DNA of 64,000 nucleotides from Datnioides undecimradiatus (Eukaryota > Chordata > Actinopteri > Lobotiformes > Datnioididae), in assembly GCA_008933995.1 (NCBI GenBank), contig WARS01000010.1, positions 8,907,001-8,971,000 of the forward strand, written 5' to 3'. Each line of letters opens with the position of its first letter. Position 1 is the stretch's first letter. A model generated the notes under the pieces. That model had not been told where the DNA came from. It made no database searches and was given only the letters and a program-made list of their open reading frames with translations. Position numbers and translations under genes: made by a program. This document shows, piece by piece, positions 41,331-53,545 of the stretch.

Positions 41331-41750
41331 TCCTGTAATCAATATTTTCTGACTACATTAACGGGAAAAGGCTTGCTTGTAGTGACAGCCATGGAGAGTT
41401 ATCGCCTGACTTTGTAGTTCCTCTCAGCTCGACAATGCTTCTCTTTGTTAGCCTTATAATTAGTTGTGTTTTGTTTGTACAGCCAACAAATTCCACTCTT
41501 GTAAACCCTGTTTCTTGCAGCCGGCAGCTGTTTCCAGCAAAACAAGCTGTGATAAGTTCACGTCTTTCTACCTGCCTAGCACCAAATGGCAGACTGGTAA
41601 AGTTAGCAACTGGTGAAGCTGCAATGTCTACTAGTTATTGCAAAGAGACAGTTACCTTCTCTTGGAATGGGTGGAGGCCAGAGCATGCAGAATGGATTTA
41701 TATTCATCACATACGAGTCCAGGCTTCAGGAGATGGCACACTGATTTTTA
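41331..41750. repeat. Old interspersed repeat, copy A
   Basis: Shares ordered blocks with 56630-57040: TAATCAATATTTT near the start, then GAGTTATC/GAATTATC with CCTCTCAG, then a GGTGGAG block and TTATATT-ATCA near the end. Strongly diverged; no intact coding sequence. Confidence 0.4.
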
Positions 41751-44700
41751 TGAGGCCGAATGCTCGGAGGTGAGATCCATCATTGTGGCACACAGTCACT
41801 GAAAGACAAAGTTTTCCTCCTTGTTTTACCCACTTTCTCATGACCACTAACATTGCAGTGACAGAGGAACAAGCCAACCTGGAGGCGTACATTGATCTAC
41901 AGCACATATCAGAAACGACTTGCAGTGCACCCCAGCAAGAATCATCAAAACCTAAACAAGAGACAACGGATATCGTCTACAGAGCCAACCGACCCACAGA
42001 CTACACAAATCCAGGTCAATCATCAGTAATAACCCTGTCTCACTTCTTACACTCCACAAAGTCAAAACTGTTTCTGTGCCTGCTGGATCTGTAGGCAGTT
42101 TGTTAGCAACATGTTTTCTATATAACTTCATCAAGCTGTAATATGTTTGTCAGGATTTTGACCCCCCTTCACAGATCATTGAAAGACTTAAACCTTTCAT
42201 TTTTGTCAGGGGCAGTGGAGACAAGCTGACACTCACAAAACACATTTATCAAAATGCTACCTATCAACATACACAGAGAAATGAGCTCTCTTACCTCTTT
42301 TTTTGGTAACCGCCAATTTGTGAGGGAAATATCTGGACTTGTGGTTGCTAAATGCTACACTATGTTCACCAGCAAGTTGCTAACCGTGTCTGTCTGTTGT
42401 TTGGAGCTGAGAAGGTGGTGTAAAGTCAGTTTTCAGGCCTCTAATACTGAAAACAGCTGGCCTCTGCAGCTGGAAATGATGCTATGAGAGAGTGACGATA
42501 ATGGGAAATTATGGGCACAAAAGAACAGTTAGTTAAAAATCGCTAAAAGTTCAGAAGAGATGCGGAGTGGAGTGAGGTTATAACTCTCCATGAGCACACC
42601 CTTTCATAGAAGTAGTCATGTGATCCACGATTTATGTAAAAATGTTACTGTGACCACTTTAAATAGGTTCCATACTTATTTTATAGTTATTCTTATTTCA
42701 TGCATACACATAAAAGCAAGAGTTAATAAAAGAGTTAATAAAAGTTTGGCACAGAGCTCATGCTTCAGTCCTCATTAATGAATCAGAACTCAGAAATTCA
42801 ATTCACAAATGTTGTGATGTAAAAACAGAAAAGGTGCCATGCAGTTTGATGGGCTGCAGTCTTGCATGCCAGTGTATCCGGCAGAACAGAGAGACATCAT
42901 TTAACACCGCAATGCATCTGTTGTGAGTTTATTTGCTTTCTGCGGGTTTTTTGTGTTTGGATTTCTCTCAAACAGTCGATGGCATGCGAGGAAGTTACTT
43001 CAACACAACAAAAAATCTCGAATGATTCCAAAAGCAAAACTGTTTCAACAAATGACACAATCCAACGTGTCTAATATTACTCCATTTCATGTTTGGAAAG
43101 CATTTAACTTAATACTCTAAATATGTGTCTTCAGCATTTGTTCATGTGTGCTGAAAAAACTGCATTCAGAATTGTGTTGTGTTAATAGACACATCAGTTG
43201 CAGTGATTTGTGGTTGAGGTGAACACCCTCCTAACCCAAACCTGGCCCCAGTCTGCTCCGATGTTGACTTAAAAAGGACAAAGCTGGAGACAGGCTTGCT
43301 TTAATCAGAAGCGGATGTTACTGTAAGAGCCAAGGCCTCTTGTCTACAGGGAAATGTTTAGACCATGTGGTCAGGGTTGATGCTGCAGTCCTCCGCACAG
43401 TGTGTTACAGTGGTACTTGACAGTGGATTTATGAGGTGTGAAGAAAGTTTGTAATGATGTCGTTGATTTTTTATCCAGCTCGTTGGTTTCTTCTGGGAAT
43501 AAATCATGCTAAATAGTCTAAATATGGAAATTAAATCCATTGTGCATTTGAAATATCTTAATTCTGGAAGTTTTGGCCTGTGACATAGATACATTATATT
43601 CCGGTGGAAACCGCTTGTGTAGTGTGTGTTATGTTAATATTTAGTACCAATTTTGTGTTTTAGTGTGTTCAAATGGCCAAAAATCCCCGACTGGATCACT
43701 TTTTATAGGTCTGGATATATTTTCAACAAATCTTTCCAGATGACACTGAGCAGATCATTTCCTTTAGTGAGGATATTTGATGGCGTCATTTGTGTCTGAA
43801 CTGAAGAGATTTTGTGTTGAAGTCACGTTCATGTAGGAGGACACAGTACACTGTCCATCGGTGAAATTAAATTTACTTCAAGGGATTTTAAAATTTACCT
43901 TTGGAGTTGAAAATGTCTTGTTTTCCTTTTTGTTTTAGTTGGCTAATTTTACTCAATCAGTCAAATCTTGACAATGAGTAAGGCTGACCTACAAGATGAT
44001 GATATGTGATCGTGAAGGTTATTGTGTTAAATGATCAGACAACACAACCAGTGACAATTTGCCTACTGTTTCGTGTGATTCTCAAATATTTTTTCTAGCT
44101 ACTTGTAAAGTAATTTGCAGCTGTCTACAACTGTAACAGCAACTCTATGAGGCTGCACCTAGGCACAGTTTTGCTTATGGCTAAAAGTTAATATCAATCA
44201 GCCAATCCAATAGTTGTTTGGACATTTTACTGACAGATACTGACAGTGGCATCCAAGCCAAGCAGCTAACGTGGCTAAAAATGTGTTTTTTTTGTCTCAA
44301 ATCACTGAAGTTTAACTCTCTATGATGACCCCTACTTCCTCTGCAACAGAAGTTTGTCCAACTTAAAGACTTAGCTCCGTCTCAAGTGCAACACTGCAGC
44401 AGGTTTTTAATAACTGCATGTTTTCAGTCTTCATTTCATCACGACTTCTCCATCATCCTCCCATTCTTGTGCATCCACTCATCTGTCGCAGTCTCCTCCC
44501 CTCCTTTGTCCATCTGTGCCGGTGTTTTTCTCCTCATTAGAGAGGTTACTGATGCATGAGGGAATGGGCTGGCAGGTCAGTAGCCACAAACACAGAGTGG
44601 GATTTATATTGAACAGCTTGTGAAAAATGTCTCAGTCTGACCAACACGAAAAAAGTTGACCAGCAAGCTTTTTAAATTCCTGAGATTTTCTACGCCAGTG

Positions 44701-45004
44701 AACAGGGTCTATCACAGAAACCTGTGATAAAGCATGAGCACTACCTGCTCTCTATAGGATATTTTGGCCAACAGGAAACCTATCCTGGCATTGAAAATAT
44801 CATGCTGGACTTGCTGTATCTCCCTTTTTCAGACTTGGCAAGGGCTCTGCATAGTTCCCTCCAGTGTCTGGTAAATTCCCTGATCGCCAGGAATGCAGCA
44901 TTTAATTTTCTTGTTCTTTAGCTGACCTTAATCATTTCTGCGTCAAGGGCAATCTGAAACTCCAGAGCCATAGGGATCAGTCAGTCTGGGTGTGGAAATA
45001 AATA

Positions 45005-45036
45005 CCTGTGTGTGTGTGTGTGTGTGTCTGTGTGTA
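45005..45036. repeat. (TG)n microsatellite
   Basis: TG run with one TCTG interruption. Confidence 0.8.
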
Positions 45037-45314
45037 CAATATACATGTGTATATGTAAAAGAGGGGTTGAAGGGCTGTCTTCCTGTCTTCATGAAGAGAC
45101 CATTTAAAGCGCTGATGATGAATAATAGGTTGGCTGAATGTGAGTGAGTGAGTCCCACTGGTGTATATTTAAATGGCGGAGAGATGCTCTCTCACTCAAA
45201 TCAACTCCCCGGTGGTCCGTGAGGTTAATTGCTTTCTCCGGCAGGCGCTTACAGATTAACTATCTCACTGAATGCATCCATACAAATGACTCTGCATATA
45301 CCACAATAAGTTGA

Positions 45315-45317
<3 letters not shown>

Positions 45318-45358
<41 letters not shown>
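45318..45358. repeat. (TG)n microsatellite
   Basis: About twenty uninterrupted TG units. Confidence 0.9.
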
Positions 45359-45362
<4 letters not shown>

Positions 45363-48300
45363 GCTTTGCAACAGAACATAGTGTATTCTCAGGTAGCAGG
45401 CTGACTGGTGCACAGTGAGGTCAGAGAAGCTAATGAGTACAACTGACTTTGACTAACGAAGTGGGCACAACACACTAACAGACAGAAGTCCAGCATTAAT
45501 ATAACTGAAGCAGATGCAAACATGGATTGGAAATTTGAGTATGGAGATGTAGCAAAAAATCTTTATATTGGTTGATAGCACACCTTGTGATTTATATCTA
45601 ATGTCCACTTAGTTCAGGATGGACCGTTGTATACACCTTTTTAATCAAGTGGTTGCCTTAGGCTAATGATGTCTTCAGCCATGATATTTCATTTAGTTAA
45701 CCTGTAGTTACAATGTGCAGATATTTAATGAGAAATTTTAAAACTATTGCATTGAACGTAAAAGTCTTGTCCATCTGTAGGATCGCAAAACACATTGTTC
45801 AGTCAGACGGCCAAACTTCAGCTAAAATTAAAAGTGAGTCTGACGTATATATCTGTAGTTACTCTCCATTGCACATGAAAACTGTGTGCATGCATTGAGT
45901 CAAGGAGAGTTGGTCCATCACAGTTTGCAGACCAAACTGGTTTGAGTTGGAACATTTTTTTCTCTTTTAAATAGGTTTGGATAATCTGGCTCTTTAGCAG
46001 CCAAATGCCCCACTAGGTTCAAAGGCTCCTGGGCTGGTAGCTTACAGTGGGTTTATCTGAGCTTATTTTATTTTTTTTAACTGAAAACAGCTGCAGAGTT
46101 GAGAGCAAATGCAGAGGTGAAAATTCTCTGTGGCATTGTCACTACAGGTGACAACTGTACTGTACTGACACAGTAAACACAGTGGTATGATGTATTTTTT
46201 AATTTTATAATATTGATTAGATTGAAATGTAGATGTTTTTTGACCTCCAAACCAACAAACCCATGCTTGTTGGCTGGACGGCTGATAAATAACAACATGT
46301 GGGCAGAAGCAAATGTGTCTTTGCAACTTCTTCTGCTGTCAACCAAGCATGCAGCCTCTCCCTTAAGGTGATCAGGCGTTCATGTCTTAGCTGAGCAGTG
46401 TCAGAGTGAAACCAAACACTAACTGATGACCCACCAGCTCCCGGGTTGACATTAGGGCAGAGGCAGAGTTCAGGAAACGTCAGGCCGCGAGGTGAACGCC
46501 ACCAATTCCAACAGACACCAACATCTGGCTTGGCTTAGCCGCCCCACACACAAATATACACAGTCTGCTTTCAGGAGAGACTTCGGTCGTTTAAAGAAGC
46601 ATGAGAATCCTTTTGGCCTTTCTGTCAAAATGCTTTGGTGAGCTTTTTCTCAAGCCAGCCACCCTGATTTTACCATCTGTTGCTTTGCACATAAATCACC
46701 GCCGTGTTTCAGAAAAGAGTAACTTCTGCGACTTTATGACATGTTTGCTACATTTCTCCTTTCTGTGTTTGGATAGAGGAGCTCTTCTTCTTTGTGTAAT
46801 CACATGCAGGATTAGAGTGTTGGGACTTTACAAGGCCTGTGATGTGCTCCACATGGCTGAGGTTGCTGCAAACGCTGAGCAGATCATTCAGGCGACACCG
46901 GTGATAAAATGCTCATGGGAGACAACTCTGAGGAAGAAATCCTGCAGTGTCTGAGAAAAGTCAGACCTGGTCATTTAGTCATTGTTCTTATTATTCCTTC
47001 AGTTAATCTTTAATCTGTGAAGGCGGTGATGAAAATATTTACAGTCTGTGTAGAAGACTGCCTGTCAGGAAGATAACGGCAGCAGAGCCTGCAGAGGCAG
47101 CGTATCAAGGTTGATTGAAATTAATTTGGTCTCCCGACACCAGAGCCCAAAATGTGATGTCAAGAGTACACATAGGTAATGGCTTGATGATAATTAATGG
47201 AGGATGAGCTGACAAGTCATTTTGTCTTTGTGAGGCAAAAGCAGAAGATCACAAAACTCCCTACGTGGGCTGGAAGGGAGGAAAGCTCACTAATGGCTTC
47301 ATATGTTCACGTTCATATTGTATATCTGAAGCTGGGGGGTGGGCGGCTGGTGTGCATGCTATGTCTTTATTGTGTAACATTAAAAAGAGTTGGGGTTTAG
47401 AGTGGGTTTAAAACACAGTAGTTGGTTTGCTGATCATTTAAGATCATTCACATTTATGTTTTGTCTCTTTTGGGATTCAAGTTGGTCAAATTAGCATGGT
47501 TTCCTGCAAAACCTGTAGTTTACTAGCTGTATACATTCTAATGTAAATACTCACTGCATTTTGCTTTGCTAGAAGGGCCTGATCTTGTTCATCTGGTGGA
47601 TTAGTCCACATGAAACTTCAGGATCATGGTCTATTTTATACCACTATTATTAGTTTTATCTGTTTCATTAAACCATAAATTCCACATTCTCCTTGGGTGA
47701 TCATGATCCCCACAGGAATAATTCTCAAAATTTTTCTGAGACCCCAAACTTTCCATGAGGCCAGAATATAAATACCCATGCAATAACTACTTAACTGTCT
47801 GTTTGATATTTGTTTATTTATGGAATTCATTCATGCAGAGGATAAACCCCTACCAGCCTGTGTACTCTATTAGCTATCCTGTAGCACCAGCCTTGGGTAA
47901 AATTGGGAAATCTGTACACAAAGTTCTGAAAAACAATGAATGAAATTGAGCAAATAAATGGAAAGTTTGTTTCAAGAATTTATTGCCCCCAGAAGATGAA
48001 CCATGTAGATTTTGGACAGTCTGCAAATAACTTGGGTCAACATGTCAACTCCATTTAAATAAATGAGTATAACCTAAATATTCTCTGTATAATGCAATGC
48101 GGTTCAATAGTTAGATTTTCAAGATACTTTCATGCTTCCCAGAGGATAAACCTCTCCTTAAGTGCCATCAAGGCACACACTTTGTCCCCTCCACTGTTTC
48201 ATACTGTGGATCCGATTATTATTGCAGCCTTTGTAGAACCTTTTGGCACACATTTAAGAACTATCTGGGACTCATGTCACCTATTGTGCAGCTACACAAA

Positions 48301-51300
48301 ACTGCAGTATGTTTCATAAATACTATGTTTAGTATGTATATAGTATGTTTTATATATGCACTGTATGTAGCTGTAGCATGGTAGCTACAACCTATCAACA
48401 CTATAGCTATACAAGAAGATACAGTCGATACAGTTGTCAATTAGATTGCATGCTAAAATAATGTCTACAGAAGGCTCAGTGAGACAGAGTTTCCTCTTAC
48501 TGTCCACCCTACCGCTGTGCATTGATCACGTGTTGGACATTAATCAAAGACTGCATTGAACTATCTTGGACCTCATAATGCAGAGGAGCTCAGACTGCTG
48601 GGTGGAAACAGTTAACTAACTGAGTGATTACATGTCATATTAGTAATGTTAAAACCATGCATTTCCTCTCAGCGGCTCCATTCAGAGCCAGCTGATAGTG
48701 TGCTCCCCAGATGTTTACTTTAAAGCATACATTGTATCTCTCGTTCTTATCTGGGTCTTTTTATTACTCAAATAATCAAACAAATATGATAATTCTCTGT
48801 CTAGTTGTGCGGCCAGTCTTTGTAAGAGAGATTATTCCCATGTGTTGCTTTACTAATTTTATGTGTATGAAAGGGAAAGATGAAGCAAACCATGTGGGAC
48901 CTTTCACATAGTCTGGGATGTCTATTTTCATTCTTTGAACATAAATGAATGCTGTTATGAGAAATGATTGATAGGAACATGAAAAAAAAACCCCACGGCA
49001 ATCAGACAATGACAGAAAATAATTTATATTTGCATAAGATTGCAGCCATATTTGCTGTACATGCCTACTTTCCAGCAAGGTAAAAAAAAATACACTCCTT
49101 TGCTTCTCCTGGCCAAATTATGGGGTAGCAGTGCCACCTAGAGAGAAGTTAGTATCCTGCCAGTGATGTTCCTCACAAAAATATCCCATTTGTCACTGCA
49201 GAGGCACAAGACATCATGTGTTTTGCAACTGTCTTGCCTATATTATTTTTAAAATCATAATTAAATATGATGTGTGAGAGAAAAAAAAGCTGAAATCTGT
49301 ACTTCATGGTGCTATATTGTAATGTATGATAACCCTTATTTTATTTTCTTACAAACGTTTGATTGCATGTGTACATACTGTACCTGTTCCTTTTTACTTG
49401 CAATATAAATAGACTATTGCATATACATAATGTGTAGGTAATCTTGTACAAAATCTATGTTTAAGTTTATAAACTGCAGAGAGACACCATAAAAGCACTA
49501 GTTTGAGATGGATATTGGATTATTTATGCATTTATTTATTCAAGTCTTGTATTTTTTTGACCAATTTGGGCACACGATTTAGAAACTTTGCAATAGGCAA
49601 TGATTAATTGTGCTGTTGTGCTGCTTTCTGTCTGGCATCAGTGTATAATCAGAGAGGCACTGAAACAATGATCTCTGAGATTACATAAACATAACCAGTG
49701 CTGTACTGACGCCACTGACAGATCTGTACCTTGTAGTGCTGTGAAAGTGCCACTTTTCGTGCCCCACTTTGCTGTTCGAGGACTTTCTGACCAGTTTATG
49801 TAACAATTAAACTCATCTGTTCACGTAACACTGAGCTTTTGGCCTATGCTTCAACATGCTGCAGAGTTAGCCTTGAAAAGGTTACTTCATGAATGAGAAA
49901 GAGTGAAAGAAGACAAAGGAAGGTTGTTTCTTTGTTTTGACAATATTTATTTCTAATTTTCCAATAGCAACATAGAGTTCAGGACAAATGAATGTTTGAG
50001 AGAAGCTAGCACAGCAGTTTGCAGGATATATTATTCAAATTGCACCATATTTAGGGGACATCGACTGCACTCTGAGTACTAGGGTTTAATTGTTCTCATA
50101 AATAAACAATATTTCCTGTAAGCAAGAAACCAGGGGATATATTTTTTGTACTTCTCTGTTAAAGGCTAACAACACTTGCGTTGGACAAGCATTTGGACAA
50201 TCAAGTCTAAATTCTGTTTCTCATACATCCCATAGAGTCAAGGGCCCAGGTGAAACAAAATCAGGAACAGTGACGCCATGGCACCATGACACGAGTCAAC
50301 ATTTCGTCTCAGACACACAAACAGAACAACAGTGGGTAGCCAAGAAACGTTAGAGGAAAGCGCAAGGATACGTTGTCACTGCTACCAGAGGGCGAAGCAG
50401 AAGAGAAAGAGAGAAAAAGGTCGTTACAGGTGCAGAGCAGAGGAAAGCTTTCAGAGAGACATGCTGAGGGACTACACATATACGGTAGATATAATACTCT
50501 ACGTTCTTAGCGGCGACAGTCTTCAAGCAGAAGAGAAAGACAGAGGATAGAGATAGTCAGATCAAGCGCGGAGAGGAATACAATGCTTGGCGAGGTTAGC
50601 ATGCTTGCGGCACAGAGAAACTTTACAGGAAGCCCAAGACACAAAGATCACATGTAAAGGCTAGAGCGACAGTGCACTATTCTACAGGCTAAGCTATACA
50701 TTGGACACTAAAGCTAATTACAGGAGCTACACTTACTGTATATATGTATATATATATATATAGAAACAGTTATATATCGGAGACTGTATATCGAACAAGC
50801 TGGATAGGCAAGGCATCGCATGCACGTGCAAAGGAAGCAAGTCTAGCAGCAGCAGCAAGAGAAACAAAATGTCTGGCTTTCCAAGACTACCACAGTGAGA
50901 TTCCTTTGTCGCTGTACTAAATCTGATGTTGCCTGTGTCACAGTGTGTACGCCAACTTTATCTGGGAAATGAACAGAATCGGGAGCAATAAAGTCAAGTC
51001 ATTTAAACTCCAGAGCACTCTTTGTCAGGACGTAGGACAGGTAAACAAGAAGCTCTATAATATCTACAAACTGCAAAAAATGAAATGCTTTCATTTCCAA
51101 CAGACCATTGATTCATGACACATTCAGACCAAAGAGCTTAACTTACATTTTTGAGTAATTTTTTTCAAGAACAACTTATGAACAACCATTGGACATTGCA
51201 CGCTATTAGGTCATGTGTATACTCTAAAGTGCACACCCTCCTCTTTGGAGGAAAACTAGACAATACTGGCAAATTTATACTAAGGCAACACAGTTACAAA

Positions 51301-51533
51301 CACACTAAGGTACACGTTGGCACATACTGTCAAGTATCACTTGTGCACAAAAAACACAGTGCTTCAGAGTCAAAATGGCTTTGCATATTCATTTATAATC
51401 CAAACACCGGGGTCTCTGAGCAAGACTCGGAAGTATATCGAGGTGAAATCTGCCCCTTTCTTTAAAGCCAGTCCCTGAAACACGTTTTCTTTGAAATACC
51501 TAGAAGAGTCACAAACCAAGTATCTGACATACA

Positions 51534-51564
51534 TACACACATACATACATACATACATACACAC
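51534..51564. repeat. (ACAT)n microsatellite
   Basis: Tandem CATA/ACAC units in the gad2 3' flank. Confidence 0.8.
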
Positions 51565-52399
51565 AGGAAAAAAGCCTTTTGGACTAACAGGATGAAAATA
51601 CAGGTAATCTATATTGGAGATAGAGAAAATATGAATAACTTTACCTCACAAATAGTCTCTGATTATATGTCTTATATACACTTATGTATACACAAAGATA
51701 TGTACTTAGGACATCTTGAAATACTATTTACAATCTATGATCAAAAGTGATTGTACACTGACCGACCATGTTGAGCAAATTGTGCTTTTCTAACTTGTTC
51801 TAATGAAAATGCTACAGAACCGCTGCTTGTTAAATCAGGGTTCACATTCCATCAACTAGCGTGCCTACAATAAGCATGTTTTCAGTTTAGTTTTTGCTAA
51901 CTACCACGCATAGTAGCCAACTTGATTATCGTTAACTATTGTACACTTGAATTCACTGTTTCTTTAGATATTTTGCAGGTTATAGAGATTGGACCCATAC
52001 TCGAATATTGCTTGTGAATGAATAAAGAAGAAATCTCATTTGCAATGCTAAGGGATGCTCCTCCTCCCTCGATGATTTAGTGCAAGTGATGTCAGGTATA
52101 CAGTAGCTGCAAATCTGGTGAAGTTCCTATATTCAGACAACACACCATTATTGCCCTGTTCCCAGTTTCTTAGGATCCTTGATCTTCCATTAAGTGCTCA
52201 TCCAAAAACACCAGTGACAAATAGCCTCTCTCATTATGGTCATGTAGATGAGAGGTTACATCTTTAAAGTTATAATCCTCAAAATTTCAGTCCGTTTGGA
52301 GTGACCATGAACGACATGAGTCTGAGAGTTTTTGGAGTAATGGCCAAAGTGGGTATTGCAGGTCATGTGATGTCTAACAGCCCCAAAAGCATATTGGTA

Positions 52400-52430
52400 T
52401 ATATCTTTTTTTCTTAAATATACTCTTAAA
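52400..52430. repeat. 31-nt exact duplicate, copy 1
   Basis: Identical over 31 nt to 53402-53432: TATATC, seven T, then CTTAAATATACTCTTAAA. Both are downstream of gad2. Confidence 0.85.
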
Positions 52431-53401
52431 GTGGCCATACACAATGATTACACAAACAAACAAACAAACAAAAAAGCCATTCATTCAAATAAATGGGTGA
52501 ATTCTTTGCATGTGGGTACACATTTTGGAATGACATTTAAAGATACTTTGAATGGCTTAAGAAAATCTTAAGGATTATAACTTTACTTTACTTCTGAGGT
52601 GTTATTCTCATTTTAAATCCATTTTTGTAACATTTAAAGCACACTCAACACCGCTAAATCTACAGCCTGGTTGCAGACAATACCCATTTTGATATGTGTG
52701 TGTAGCTGGTGACATCAAACAAAATGGGCTTAACAATCCTTTACTGGTTTAAATAGACAAGTAAGAAGCGTGTTTAAAAAGGGTAGAAAGTGTTAGACGT
52801 TATAAGCAACAACTTTAAATTAGCATCATAAGCGGCAGACCAAACTGTGAAAGGCTGAGGTGATGCATGATGCACTAATATGCCTTCATAAATGCTTTTA
52901 ATTGACTTTGCTGTTGTGTTATTTTGATTGAAGTTATTTCTTTGCCTTGTTTTCCACATCTTCCTACAGCAGCCTGTTGTCGATTGGGATACTTATTTAA
53001 TAAACCGGTGCTGTTTTTCATCACCAGCCAGGAAAATATTGTCCAAAATCATTGTTTGAAGAACTGTATGTGCAGGTGTAAAGGCAGTTGATTGAGCTGA
53101 GGTAAGGTGAAGTGCTATTTCTTTTGTTTCAAACCAGAAGATTAAAGTCACGATCGAACACAACCACATTTGGCACTTAACAACATACCCGGCAAATGAG
53201 AAATGATTCAAAAATAAACTCTTCCTCATCGACCTATTGCACAAGCATTTCATATCACAAAAGGTACATAGAAAGTTACATCACTTACACTATTCTGGGA
53301 TCCACTACACTAGAGGAAAGGCAGACAGAAGCACTTTTACATAGCTTTGGACCAAGTTAGTCCACGGCAAAGCTACAATACATAATATATGGATATATCT
53401 G

Positions 53402-53432
53402 TATATCTTTTTTTCTTAAATATACTCTTAAA
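53402..53432. repeat. 31-nt exact duplicate, copy 2
   Basis: Second copy of the element at 52400-52430, 114 nt past the gad2 stop on the minus strand. Confidence 0.85.
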
Positions 53433-53545
53433 TATGTGACTTTGGAGGAAAGAGAAAAAGAAAAGAAAAAAGTTTACCAGTACATTCACGACAAACAATT
53501 CATCCGTCAAGGGGAAAAGTACAGGAGGATTTGGTGAGATGAGTC

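Larger units (their letters stand above)
38929..53545. other. 14.6-kb non-coding interval between the 939-aa gene and gad2
   Basis: No coding exon recognised on either strand; open frames are short and featureless. The left part includes the 3' UTR of the plus-strand gene (AATAAA at 39659-39664 and 40489-40494). The right part (about 49.9-53.5 kb) is repeat-poor and may be a long gad2 3' UTR, with a minus-strand AATAAA at 49946-49951. In between are TG microsatellites, a fold-back repeat and old repeat fragments. As the flank of a brain-specific gene it may hold enhancers, but no single element can be shown. Confidence 0.4.

Noticed and set aside
41435-41773. 112-codon plus-strand frame with a hydrophobic start
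   Set aside because: It lies within a diverged interspersed repeat also seen at 56630-57040, with no conserved domain and no supporting exons.
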